NCBI RefSeq assembly: GCF_030363035.1
Contig: NZ_JAUCMN010000009.1
Coordinates: 62,001 to 126,000 of the forward strand
DNA length: 64,000 bases
Reading direction: 5' to 3'
Source of the DNA: Curtobacterium caseinilyticum
GTDB taxonomy: Bacteria; Actinomycetota; Actinomycetes; Actinomycetales; Microbacteriaceae
The notes beneath the pieces were generated by a model. That model was not told where the DNA came from, did not search any database, and saw nothing but the letters and a program-made list of their open reading frames with translations. A program made the position numbers and the translations under genes. Shown one piece after another: positions 54,384 through 62,288 of this stretch (position 1 is the first letter of the stretch; every line of letters starts with the position of its first letter).

Positions 54384-55085
54384 TCAGCCGAGCTGCGCTG
54401 CGAGCACGTCCGGCGACTGCTGGAGCGAGGCCTTGACCATGGCGCTCCACTCGTCGACCACGACCTCGGCGAGCCCCTGCTCGACCCCGTCGAGCGACGC
54501 CCGCGCGACGTCGGCAGGGTCCGTCATCGTGCCCTCGTAGCCGGCCATCATGTCGGTGTCGGCCGCGCCGAGGTGCAGGCCCTGGACCGCGATGCCGGCG
54601 TCGCGGAGCTCGAGGCGCACGGCGTTCGTCATGTTCCACTCTGCGGCCTTCGCCACCCCGTACGCACCCGACCCCGGGAACGCGAACCAGGAGAGCGCGG
54701 AGAGGACGTTGACGACCGACCCGCCGCCGTTGCGCTCGATGACCGGTGCGAACGCCCGCAGCATCGACAGGGTGCCCCAGAGGTGGGTGTCGAGCAGCCG
54801 GTGGGCGTCGGCGAGGTCGTCGCGCAGGAGCGAGCCGGACCCGGCGATCCCGGCGTTGTTGACGAGCAGCGTGACGTCCTGTGCGGCCGCTGCCGCCGCC
54901 GCGACGGATGCCTCGTCCGTGATGTCGAGCGGCAGCACCTCGACGCCCTCGACGTCGACGAGCTCGGGGCGGCGGGCCGTCGCGTAGACCTTGGCGGCAC
55001 CCCGCTCGAGCAGCTGGGTGACGAAGTGGCGACCGATGCCGCGGTTCGACCCGGTGACGAGTGCGACGGATCCGGCGATGTCCAT
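54384..55085 (-). CDS. SDR family oxidoreductase, MerR-linked
   Basis: The 233-residue classical SDR has the TGSNRGIG cofactor motif, NNAG, SALSW with the catalytic Ser, and YGVAKAAEW with Tyr and Lys. The full catalytic tetrad is present. It is divergent from the MerR gene and shares a region with a perfect dyad, so it is the probable MerR target. An AGGAGG-type site precedes the ATG. Confidence 0.92.
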   Translation of the reverse strand: MDIAGSVALVTGSNRGIGRHFVTQLLERGAAKVYATARRPELVDVEGVEVLPLDITDEASVAAAAAAAQDVTLLVNNAGIAGSGSLLRDDLADAHRLLDTHLWGTLSMLRAFAPVIERNGGGSVVNVLSALSWFAFPGSGAYGVAKAAEWNMTNAVRLELRDAGIAVQGLHLGAADTDMMAGYEGTMTDPADVARASLDGVEQGLAEVVVDEWSAMVKASLQQSPDVLAAQLG

Positions 55086-55136
55086 GGTGACCTCCTGCCG
55101 AGCGGGCGTCTCCCGCTGCGGCTCGGCTACGGTAGG

Positions 55137-55156
55137 ACCTGACATCAGTGTCAGGT
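55137..55156. promoter_or_regulatory. perfect 20-bp dyad operator between the SDR and MerR genes
   Basis: ACCTGACA (55137-55144) and TGTCAGGT (55149-55156) form a perfect inverted repeat around TCAG. The dyad lies ~50 bp upstream of the SDR start and 22 bp upstream of the MerR start. MerR-family activators bind such dyads in over-long promoter spacers. Confidence 0.7.
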
Positions 55157-55178
55157 GCAAGTGCGGATCGGAGACGAC

Positions 55179-55568
55179 ATGCGGATCGGTGACCTCGCGG
55201 CGGCGACCGGGGCGAGTGTCCGCTCGCTGCGGTACTACGAGGAGCAGGGGCTGCTCGCGGCGGAGCGGACCGCCGGCGGCCAGCGCTCCTACGCGGACGC
55301 GTCCGTCGAGCGGGTGCGGCTCGTGCAGCAGCTCTTCGCCGCCGGCCTCCCGAGCCGGACCATCGTGCAGCTGCTGCCGTGCGTCGACGCGGGGGTGGCG
55401 ACGCCGGAGTCCTTCGCGCTGCTGGTCGCCGAGCGCGACCGGATCACCACGCAGCTCGCCGAGCTCGAGGCCGCCCGTGCCCGCCTGGACGAGGTCATCG
55501 CGATCTCCGAGCACCCCACGCCCGAGCACTGCCCAGCCCTGCGCGAACCGGCCGCCGCCGCGGCGTGA
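55179..55568 (+). CDS. MerR-family transcriptional regulator
   Basis: The 129-residue protein has the N-terminal winged helix MRIGDLAAATGASVRSLRYYEEQGLL, RS YADASVERVRLVQQLFAAG, and a C-terminal coiled dimer helix (LVAERDRITTQLAELEAARARLDEVIA). No metal-binding cysteine pair is at the C-terminus; the two Cys (LLPC and EHC) are far apart. It therefore more likely senses an organic or oxidative signal. Start ATG 55179 matches the family N-terminus. Confidence 0.92.
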   Translation: MRIGDLAAATGASVRSLRYYEEQGLLAAERTAGGQRSYADASVERVRLVQQLFAAGLPSRTIVQLLPCVDAGVATPESFALLVAERDRITTQLAELEAARARLDEVIAISEHPTPEHCPALREPAAAAA

Positions 55569-55677
55569 CCGCGGTGCGGCCGGCCCGACGACCATCGCGC
55601 ACCGGCCGCGCCGACGGACCCGACGACCGGCCGCGCCGACCGGCTGGTCCCACCGGCCGCGCCGGCCGGCCCGACGA

Positions 55678-55715
55678 CCGGGAGGTGCGGCCCCCTCGGT
55701 CACCGCACCTCCCGG
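55678..55715 (-). terminator. 13-bp hairpin after the sialidase-fold gene
   Basis: CCGGGAGGTGCGG (55678-55690) and its complement (55703-55715) with a 12-nt loop. It is an outlying relative of the GGAGGC family. The gap between 55569 and 55677 holds only GGCCGCGCCGAC-type GC repeats. Confidence 0.6.
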
Positions 55716-55719
55716 GACC

Positions 55720-57393
55720 TCACCGGTACAGCTGGATCTGGTCCAGCTCCGCGAACCCGGTCCCCTTCGTGAAGGCGATCGTGTTCGTCCCCGCGTTCAG
55801 CGTGACGCTCTTCTGCGCCCACCCGAAGCGGCCCCAGTTCACGGTCGGCGCGTAGCTCACCGCGGACGCCGTCCCCCCGTTCACCGAGACGGCGTGCGTG
55901 CTCGTCGCGCCGGTGCCGTTGTCGTACCGGACGTTCATCGTGTACGTGCCCGCGGTCGGCACCTGGACGGTGAACTGCACCCTGCTCGTCGCGTTGTTGA
56001 TGTTGCCGACCTTCTGCCCGCCGACGGCGTCCACCTGCGTGACCGTGCTCGTGTCGGTGCGGGTAGCGGACTCGGCCTCGTACCGCAGCGCGTTGATCGG
56101 GACGGACCCGACGCGGACGTCGTTGTACGTGGTCGACAGGTTCTCGACGTTCGTCGCCTGGTACAGCGTCTTCCCGTCAGCACTCGAGTCGAAGCTCTGC
56201 GCGAAGCCCGAGAACGTGCCCCCCTCGGTGTCGCGGGCGTCGTAGGTCACGGCGTACGGCAGCTGCTCCCACGCGCCGGATCCCTGGTTCCGGTTCACGG
56301 CGAAGGTCTGCCCACCGTCGATGTTCCCCGACGCGTCGACCGACCACTTCGACGACACGACCACCATGCCGTTCGGGTTGCCGGCCTCGGGGATCCACCG
56401 CACCTCCGGTGAGGAGCCGAGCCCGCGTCCGTCGGCGAACGCGAGCTTCGTGCCGATGCTCGTCTCCGGGCTCCAGGTCAGGCCGTCGGGCGAGGTCTTG
56501 TAGTACACCGGCGCGGTGTTGTTCGTCTGGCTCGGGCGGTTCACGACCTCGAACGTGGCGATGTAGTTGCCGTTCGGCATCCGCGTCACGGTGATCATGC
56601 CCGGTCGGTCGCTCCTGTTCGTGGGCGCGGAGACGTTGACGAGCGGGCCCCAGGTCGCGCCGCCGTCGGTGGAGCGGCGGTAGCTGACGGCCTGCAGGAC
56701 GCCCTTCGCCTTCTGCCGCTCGTCGGAGAAGTACGTCACGAGTCCGCCGTTCGCGTCGACGGCGACGGACGGCTCCCACACGGTCGAGGTGGTCGACGTC
56801 GGGCTCGGGTCGTACGTCGCGGGGCCGCCGGTGTCGACGGTGCTGACGAAGGACCAGGTCAGCCCGTGGTCGAGGCTCTTGTACATGACGAGCCGGCTGC
56901 TCGACCGGTCCGTCGGCATGATCATGCCGCTCAGCAGCAGCGTGCCGGCGGGCATCGTGCCGAGCTGGATCGGCGTCTCGTAGAGCGACGGCTGCGCGGT
57001 GCGCGTGAGCGACGGGAACTGCTTGCTCGGCGTCACGGTGGCGACCCGGGACCACGAGGTGCCGTCGTTCGTCGAGCGGTAGATCGGGTAGACCTGCACG
57101 CCGTTCTCGAGCACGAGCTGGTCGAACGTGACGAACTGCTGCCCGTTCGCCGAGCCGCTGTTCTTCAGGACGACCATCTTGGCGTAGGTGGTGCCGGCTG
57201 CGCGGCCGCCCTCGGGGTTGAAGGACGTGCCGGCGGCGGGGGAGTACACGAGGGCACCGTTGCCCGTCGTGACGGCCTCGGCGGGCGCGGGCCCGACGAC
57301 GCCGACCAGGAGCGCGGCAGCCGTGGCGGCTGCGGCGAGGACGAGCGCGTGCGCTCGTCGGGGCGCCCGGAGGGCGCCGGTGCGGAGGGACAT
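55720..57393 (-). CDS. secreted sialidase-fold (BNR/Asp-box) glycosidase with C-terminal CBM6/35-like domain
   Basis: The 557-residue protein has a signal peptide with a basic start (LRAPRRAHALVLAAAATAAA) and PAEA cleavage near residue 40. Asp-box repeats are STNDGTSW, SLDHGLTW, STDGGATW and SPDGLTW, so the catalytic part is a beta-propeller (sialidase superfamily: sialidase, GH93 exo-arabinanase or related). From ~430 on, RYEAESATRT...YDNGTGATSTHAVSVNG...GTNTIAFTKGTGFAELDQIQLY is a CBM6/35 domain. It is last in the sugar operon. The substrate cannot be chosen from sequence; plant arabinan or a related glycan is a fair guess. Confidence 0.85.
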   Translation of the reverse strand: MSLRTGALRAPRRAHALVLAAAATAAALLVGVVGPAPAEAVTTGNGALVYSPAAGTSFNPEGGRAAGTTYAKMVVLKNSGSANGQQFVTFDQLVLENGVQVYPIYRSTNDGTSWSRVATVTPSKQFPSLTRTAQPSLYETPIQLGTMPAGTLLLSGMIMPTDRSSSRLVMYKSLDHGLTWSFVSTVDTGGPATYDPSPTSTTSTVWEPSVAVDANGGLVTYFSDERQKAKGVLQAVSYRRSTDGGATWGPLVNVSAPTNRSDRPGMITVTRMPNGNYIATFEVVNRPSQTNNTAPVYYKTSPDGLTWSPETSIGTKLAFADGRGLGSSPEVRWIPEAGNPNGMVVVSSKWSVDASGNIDGGQTFAVNRNQGSGAWEQLPYAVTYDARDTEGGTFSGFAQSFDSSADGKTLYQATNVENLSTTYNDVRVGSVPINALRYEAESATRTDTSTVTQVDAVGGQKVGNINNATSRVQFTVQVPTAGTYTMNVRYDNGTGATSTHAVSVNGGTASAVSYAPTVNWGRFGWAQKSVTLNAGTNTIAFTKGTGFAELDQIQLYR

Positions 57394-57428
57394 GGGTCTC
57401 CGATCGGTGGTGTGGTGGTGCTGGTGGT

Positions 57429-57472
57429 CGGACGGGAGGCGCGGTGCGGGGCCGCCACGGGCCTCCCGTCCG
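57429..57472 (-). terminator. hairpin after the GH1 gene, chimera of two family subtypes
   Basis: Outer arms CGGACGGGAGGC (57429-57440) and its complement (57461-57472) are perfect. Inside, the left inner arm reads GCGGTG, as in one subtype, and the right reads CCACGG, as in the other, so the inner stem is mismatched. It lies 55 bp after the GH1 stop, just upstream of the sialidase-fold gene. Confidence 0.6.
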
Positions 57473-57527
57473 GTGTCGGTCGCCCTCGGGTCGCGACCGG
57501 TGTCCGCGGACCGGCCGCGGGCACGTG

Positions 57528-58787
57528 TCAGGCCGCGATCGCGGCGGCGGACCGCGCGTGCCGCGCGAAGGCGTCCGCGACGGGGTTGCGGCGGCGGTCG
57601 AGACCGCCGGCACCGTCCTCGACCAGGTCGTAGAGCCCCATGGTCAGCAGGTGCTCGGACCGGGGCGCCTCGGTGTGCCGCCAGGTCCACTCGTACATGT
57701 CGAAGAGCGGCCACCAGGTGTAGCCGACGACGGGCAGGCCCTCGGACCGCAGCTCGTGCAGCGTCGCTACCGAGTCGTCGAGCCAGGCGATGCGCTCCTC
57801 CACGGTGCCCGTGACGCAGGTCTCGGTGAGCATCACCGGGGCGCCGTAGCGTTCGGCGTAGGTGGTCAGGACGTCGCGCAGGCCCTCGGTGCCGGTGTCC
57901 CGGTACGGCCTCGGGTCGGCGAAGCCCCCGCCGTGGTGGACACCTCGCTCGAAGACCTCGGTGGAGTGCAGCGGGTAGTAGTTGACGCCCATCACGTCCG
58001 GGCGGACGGCGTGCTCGCGGAACCAGTCGAGCTGCGCGGGCGTCGTGCCGTGCGCGAGGAGCCCGGCGGCCAGCGGGTGGTCCGCGTCGACGCCCCCGGT
58101 GACCAGGTCCTCGACGAGGAAGGCCTGGTCCCGCAACCGCGCCACGGTGTCCCGGTGCTCCGGGGCGTCGACGTCGCCGACGTAGCGGATGCCGGCCTCG
58201 ACGTGCACGAAGCGGGCGGCGTCGCCGAGCTCCCGGGCGATCGCGTGCTGCGTCGACACGAACCCCGTGGCGAGGGCCGTCGCCATCCGCGCGGAGCCCG
58301 CCGCGCCGGTCAGGTACGGGGGCCAGTACCCGTACTCACCGGTGAAGAGCGCGTGGATCACGGGCTCGTTGACCGGCGTGTAGTCGGTGGCGACGTCGCC
58401 GTACCGGGCCGCGAAGCGTGCCGCGTACTCGGTGACGTGCACGGGGTAGTCGGGGTTCGCGAACTGTCCGTCGAGCCACAGCGGCGTGCCGTAGTGCAGC
58501 AGGTCGACGACCGGGGTGAGCCCGGTCTCGCGGAAGCGCGCCATCACGCGGTCGACCCAGGACCAGTCCCAGACGCCCGGCTCGGGGCAGACGCGGTACC
58601 ACGGGACGCCCCAGCGGAGGAGCTCGGCGCCGACGTCGACGGCGAGCCCGAGGTCGGACGCGTAGCGCCGGTAGTGGTCGGTCAGCTCGTACTCGTCGAT
58701 CGCGCGTTCGCCTGGTCGGGCCTGCGGGACGAAGGTGTCCTCGATGCCGAGGGCGAAGTGCAGGCGGCCGTCGTCGGACCAGTGCAT
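57528..58787 (-). CDS. family 1 glycosyl hydrolase (beta-glycosidase)
   Basis: The 419-residue retaining beta-glycosidase TIM-barrel is cytoplasmic (no signal peptide). The acid/base Glu is in YTPVNEPV (E141) and the nucleophile Glu in VMLTETCVTG (E322). The substrate-side Trp region is YTWWPLFDMYEW. It is shorter than bacterial BglA-type enzymes (~450). It hydrolyses the imported oligosaccharide or glycoside after uptake by the ABC transporter upstream. Confidence 0.88.
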   Translation of the reverse strand: MHWSDDGRLHFALGIEDTFVPQARPGERAIDEYELTDHYRRYASDLGLAVDVGAELLRWGVPWYRVCPEPGVWDWSWVDRVMARFRETGLTPVVDLLHYGTPLWLDGQFANPDYPVHVTEYAARFAARYGDVATDYTPVNEPVIHALFTGEYGYWPPYLTGAAGSARMATALATGFVSTQHAIARELGDAARFVHVEAGIRYVGDVDAPEHRDTVARLRDQAFLVEDLVTGGVDADHPLAAGLLAHGTTPAQLDWFREHAVRPDVMGVNYYPLHSTEVFERGVHHGGGFADPRPYRDTGTEGLRDVLTTYAERYGAPVMLTETCVTGTVEERIAWLDDSVATLHELRSEGLPVVGYTWWPLFDMYEWTWRHTEAPRSEHLLTMGLYDLVEDGAGGLDRRRNPVADAFARHARSAAAIAA

Positions 58788-58855
58788 GGTGTCTCGTTTC
58801 GTGGTCGGGACGGTCGGGGTGCCGGCCGTCCGCGAGTCGGGTGCGACCGGGGCGG

Positions 58856-59728
58856 TCACTTGAGCCCCGTGCTCGCGACGCTCTCGATGAAGCGACGCTG
58901 GACGAGCAGGAACATCACGGCGAGGGGGAGCACGGCGATGAGCGCGCCGGCCATCATCACGCCCTGCGGGATGATGCCGCCGGGGCCGGTCAGCAGGGTC
59001 AGGCCGGAGGTGATCGTCCCCATGTCCTGGTCGGTCGTGAACACGAGCGGCCAGAGCAGGTCGTTCCAGTTGTTCACGAACGTGAAGATGCCGAGCGTGA
59101 GCAGTGCGGGGACGGCGTTCGGCAGGATGATGCTCCGGAAGATCCGCCACTCCGACGCGCCGTCGATGCGTGCGGCGTTGTCGAGGTCGCGGGGGAGCGC
59201 GACGAAGAACTGCCGGAGGAAGAAGATCCCGAACGCGTCGGCGGCCCGTGGTGCGATGAGGCCCGCGAAGGTGTTCACCCACCCGAGGTCGGAGACGAGC
59301 TGGTAGATCGGGATCAGGGTCGCCTGGAACGGGATCATCAGGCTCGCGATGATCACGATGAGCAGGACCCTGCTGCCGCGGAAGTCGAGCCGCGCCAGGG
59401 CGTAGGCGGCCAGGGCGTCGAACGCGAGCGCGAACACCGTGACCCCGCCGGCGAACACGAAGCTGTTGCCGATGAGCCGGGCGAACGGCAGCTGCGTGAA
59501 GATCGCGCGGAAGTTGTCGAGCGTCCACGTGTGCGGGAACAGGGTCGGTGGGTAGGCGTTCACCTCGCTCGCGGGCTTGAACGCCGTGAACACGATGATG
59601 AGCACGGGCAGCAGCACGGCGAGCGTGACCACGAGCACCGCGGCGAACCCGAGCCAGCGCAGGGGCAGGGGCTTCCGGGCTGCGGTGCGGCGGGTGGCGA
59701 GCACGGCGGGGCGGGGCAGGGCGGTCAT
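58856..59728 (-). CDS. carbohydrate ABC transporter permease (MalG/LacG-like)
   Basis: The 290-residue protein has six helices. The EAA loop is LDNAARIDGASEWRIFRSIILP, the contact with the shared MsmX-type ATPase. No ATPase gene lies in the operon. Its start overlaps the first permease stop by 4 bp. Confidence 0.92.
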   Translation of the reverse strand: MTALPRPAVLATRRTAARKPLPLRWLGFAAVLVVTLAVLLPVLIIVFTAFKPASEVNAYPPTLFPHTWTLDNFRAIFTQLPFARLIGNSFVFAGGVTVFALAFDALAAYALARLDFRGSRVLLIVIIASLMIPFQATLIPIYQLVSDLGWVNTFAGLIAPRAADAFGIFFLRQFFVALPRDLDNAARIDGASEWRIFRSIILPNAVPALLTLGIFTFVNNWNDLLWPLVFTTDQDMGTITSGLTLLTGPGGIIPQGVMMAGALIAVLPLAVMFLLVQRRFIESVASTGLK

Positions 59729-60678
59729 GATGCGGTGTCCTCCCCGCGCTTGCCGAAGAACAGGAACTGGACGAGGCTCAGCAGCAGCGTGGCGATGAGC
59801 AGCACGTAGGCCAGGGCACTCGCGAACCCGATGTCCAGGTCCTTGAAGCCGGACTGGTAGACCTGCATGACGATCGTCTCGGTCGAGCGGTACGGACCGC
59901 CGCCGGTGAGCACGTAGATCTGGTCGAACGCCTGCAGGGCGGCGATGAGCGCGACGATGACGACGAACGCCATCGTGTTGCTGAGCATCGGCCAGGTGAC
60001 GTGGGCGAAGCGCTTCGGAGCGTTCGCGCCGTCCAGCTGTGCCGCCTCGTACAGGCTCGTCGGGATCTCCTGCAGGCCGGCGAGGAAGATCACCATGTAG
60101 AAGCCGAAGTTCTTCCACACCGCGACGAGCACGACCGTCGGCATCGCGAGGGTCGGGTCCTGCAGCACGTTGCCGAGCCGGATGCCGACCACCTGCAGCC
60201 AGTGGTTCAGCAGGCCGATCTGCGGGTCGAGCAGGTACGACCACGCGAAGGCGGCGACCGCGAGCGACACGATGAACGGCAGGAAGAGCGCCGAGCGGAA
60301 GAACCCGCGGAAGGGCAGCGCCGGGTGGTTCAGGACGAGGGCGAGCACCAGTGCGACGGCGATCGCGACCGGGGTGAACAGCACCGAGTAGAGCGCCGTG
60401 TTGCCGATCGAGCGCAGCACGTCGGGGTCGGTGAACACCCGCGTGTAGTTCGCGAGCCCGACCCACGACGGGTCGCCGAAGCCGCTCGCGTCGGTGAACG
60501 ACAGGCGGAGTGCGGACACCATCGGCCAGAGGACGAAGGCGCCCATGACCACGATCGCCGGGGCGAGGAAGCCCACGATCGTCGCGCGTCGGCGGAAGGT
60601 GCCACCGACGGGGGTGCGGCCGCCGAGCTGAGCGGGCGGACGGTAGCGCGGGCGGCGGCCGAGCTGCTGGGTGGTCAT
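59725..60678 (-). CDS. carbohydrate ABC transporter permease (MalF/LacF-like)
   Basis: The 317-residue protein has a polar N-terminal part (GRRPRYRPPAQLGGRTPVGG) and six helices. The EAA loop reads LQEIPTSLYEAAQLDGANAP. It is the first permease of the operon. A triple hairpin lies between it and the binding-protein gene. Confidence 0.92.
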   Translation of the reverse strand: MTTQQLGRRPRYRPPAQLGGRTPVGGTFRRRATIVGFLAPAIVVMGAFVLWPMVSALRLSFTDASGFGDPSWVGLANYTRVFTDPDVLRSIGNTALYSVLFTPVAIAVALVLALVLNHPALPFRGFFRSALFLPFIVSLAVAAFAWSYLLDPQIGLLNHWLQVVGIRLGNVLQDPTLAMPTVVLVAVWKNFGFYMVIFLAGLQEIPTSLYEAAQLDGANAPKRFAHVTWPMLSNTMAFVVIVALIAALQAFDQIYVLTGGGPYRSTETIVMQVYQSGFKDLDIGFASALAYVLLIATLLLSLVQFLFFGKRGEDTAS

Positions 60679-60720
60679 GGGGTCTCCCTGGTGGGGGCGG
60701 TGCTGGCGGAGCGGAAGGAG

Positions 60721-60819
60721 CCGGGCGGGGAGCGCAGGTCCCGCCCGGAGGGACCGGGCGGGGAGCGCAGGTCCCCGCCCGGGAAGGAGGCGGACGGGGA
60801 GCGCAGGTCCCCGTCCGCC
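60721..60819 (-). other. three tandem hairpins with an identical 9-nt loop in the SBP-permease gap
   Basis: Three hairpins with stems of 9, 10 and 11 bp: 60721-60729/60740-60748, 60754-60763/60773-60782 and 60789-60799/60809-60819. Each has the loop AGCGCAGGT (ACCTGCGCT on the transcribed strand). Stem bases vary with compensation (CCGGGCGGG versus GGCGGACGG). They occupy most of the 145-bp gap between the stop of the binding protein and the start of the first permease. Confidence 0.75.
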
Positions 60820-60823
60820 GGTC

Positions 60824-62089
60824 TCATCGGAGCGCCGAGCGGACGCTGGCGTCCGCGGACTCGAGCAGCTCGGCGGGGTCGCCGCCGGCGAGCGCCTTCT
60901 GGGTGGCGGTGTCGACGGCGGTCAGCACGTCGGCGCTGTTCACCACACCGGGCAGCAGCGGGATCGTCGTGCCGGGCAGCCCCGTCAGGGTCGCGACGGT
61001 CGGGTTCTGGTCGACGTCGCTCGCGGTGACGTCGGTGCGCAGGGGCGGCCAGCCGGAGCCGAGCGCCCACTTCGTCGCGACGCTCTTCTCGTTGAAGTAG
61101 GCGAGGAACTGCTCCGCCGCACGGCGCTCGGTGTCGTCGGTCTGCGCGGTGACGCCGAGCGAGATCCCGATCGCCGAAGCGGTCTGCGCCTTCGGACCGG
61201 CCGGGATCGCGGCGATGCCGTAGTCGATGCCCGCACCCTCGGCGACGCTGGCCATCCACGGCCCGCCGATCTCCATGGCGGTCTTGCCCGCGGTGAACAG
61301 CTTGTCCGCCGCGATGCCGTCGACACCCGTGGGGGAGATCCCGTCTTCGGTCACGGCCTTGGTCCAGTACTCGAGCGTCTCGCGGTTCGCAGCGGAATCG
61401 ATGGTCGACTTCGTGCCCGCCTCGTTCGTGATCGAGCCGCCGTTGCCCGCGAACAGGCTCGGCCATATCCCGTTGCCGACCGTCTGGTGGTCGGGCAGCA
61501 CGAGCCCGTACTGCTCCGGGGTGCCGTCGCCGTTCGTGTCCTTCGTCAGCTTCTCCGCATCGGCGACCCACTCGTCCCAGGTGGTCGGGAACGCGTCGAT
61601 GCCGGCTTCGGCGAAGAGCTTCTTGTTGTAGATGACGGAGAGCGGGACGAAGCCGCTCGGGACGCCGTAGCGCTTGCCGTCGACGGTCTCCATCGCGACC
61701 GCCTGGTCCTTGAGCTGCGCGGTGTTGCTCGAGGACTGGTCGTAGAAGTCGTCGAGGTCGACCAGGGCCTTCTTCTGCGCGTACACCGGCAGGCGGTCCG
61801 ACGTCATCGCGACGAGGTCGGGGCCCTTCTTCGCGGAGAGGGCCGGGAGCATGGTGTCGTCGATGACCGCCCACGTCTTGGTCTGGGTGGTGATGGTGAC
61901 CTTGGTCTGCGACGCGTTGAAGTCCTTGACGATCTGGTCGAGGACCTTGCCGTCGGCCTCCGTGTAGCCGTGCCAGAACGTCAGGTCGACGTGGGCGTCG
62001 GAGGACGAGGAACCGGGGGAGCCGGCGCACCCGGCCAGGGCGACTGCCGCGGCTGCAGCGAGCGCGACGACTGCGATGTGCTTCTTCAT
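60824..62089 (-). CDS. carbohydrate ABC transporter substrate-binding lipoprotein
   Basis: The 421-residue protein has the signal MKKHIAVVALAAAAAVALAG ending in a lipobox (LAGCAG). The mature part starts HVDLTFWHGYTEADGKVLDQIV, then KGPDLVAMTSD and YGVPSGFVPLSVIYNKKLFAEAGI, features of SBP family 1 (MalE/UgpB-like). First gene of the operon, with a strong LacI operator 53 bp upstream. Confidence 0.93.
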   Translation of the reverse strand: MKKHIAVVALAAAAAVALAGCAGSPGSSSSDAHVDLTFWHGYTEADGKVLDQIVKDFNASQTKVTITTQTKTWAVIDDTMLPALSAKKGPDLVAMTSDRLPVYAQKKALVDLDDFYDQSSSNTAQLKDQAVAMETVDGKRYGVPSGFVPLSVIYNKKLFAEAGIDAFPTTWDEWVADAEKLTKDTNGDGTPEQYGLVLPDHQTVGNGIWPSLFAGNGGSITNEAGTKSTIDSAANRETLEYWTKAVTEDGISPTGVDGIAADKLFTAGKTAMEIGGPWMASVAEGAGIDYGIAAIPAGPKAQTASAIGISLGVTAQTDDTERRAAEQFLAYFNEKSVATKWALGSGWPPLRTDVTASDVDQNPTVATLTGLPGTTIPLLPGVVNSADVLTAVDTATQKALAGGDPAELLESADASVRSALR

Positions 62090-62141
62090 CGAATACCTGC
62101 CATCCGTCCGCCACGTCGGTGTGGGGACTCTCGGGTTCCGG

Positions 62142-62159
62142 ATTTACACCGGTGTAAAT
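62142..62159. promoter_or_regulatory. 18-bp perfect palindrome, LacI-family operator
   Basis: ATTTACACC-GGTGTAAAT is a perfect palindrome with a CG centre, as expected for LacI-type operators. It is also an AT-rich island in GC-rich DNA. It sits just upstream of the binding-protein gene and ~130 bp downstream of the LacI gene end. Confidence 0.85.
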
Positions 62160-62288
62160 GGAAGGTAGCGCCCTGGTCGCAGGGTCGTCAAGCCCCTCCG
62201 CGCGATCGTCCGGTCACGCCGGGGCTCGCGACGTCCGGCGTGCCTCGTGCCGATCGGGGCGACGCTGCCGCCGACCGCCACCCGCGCA

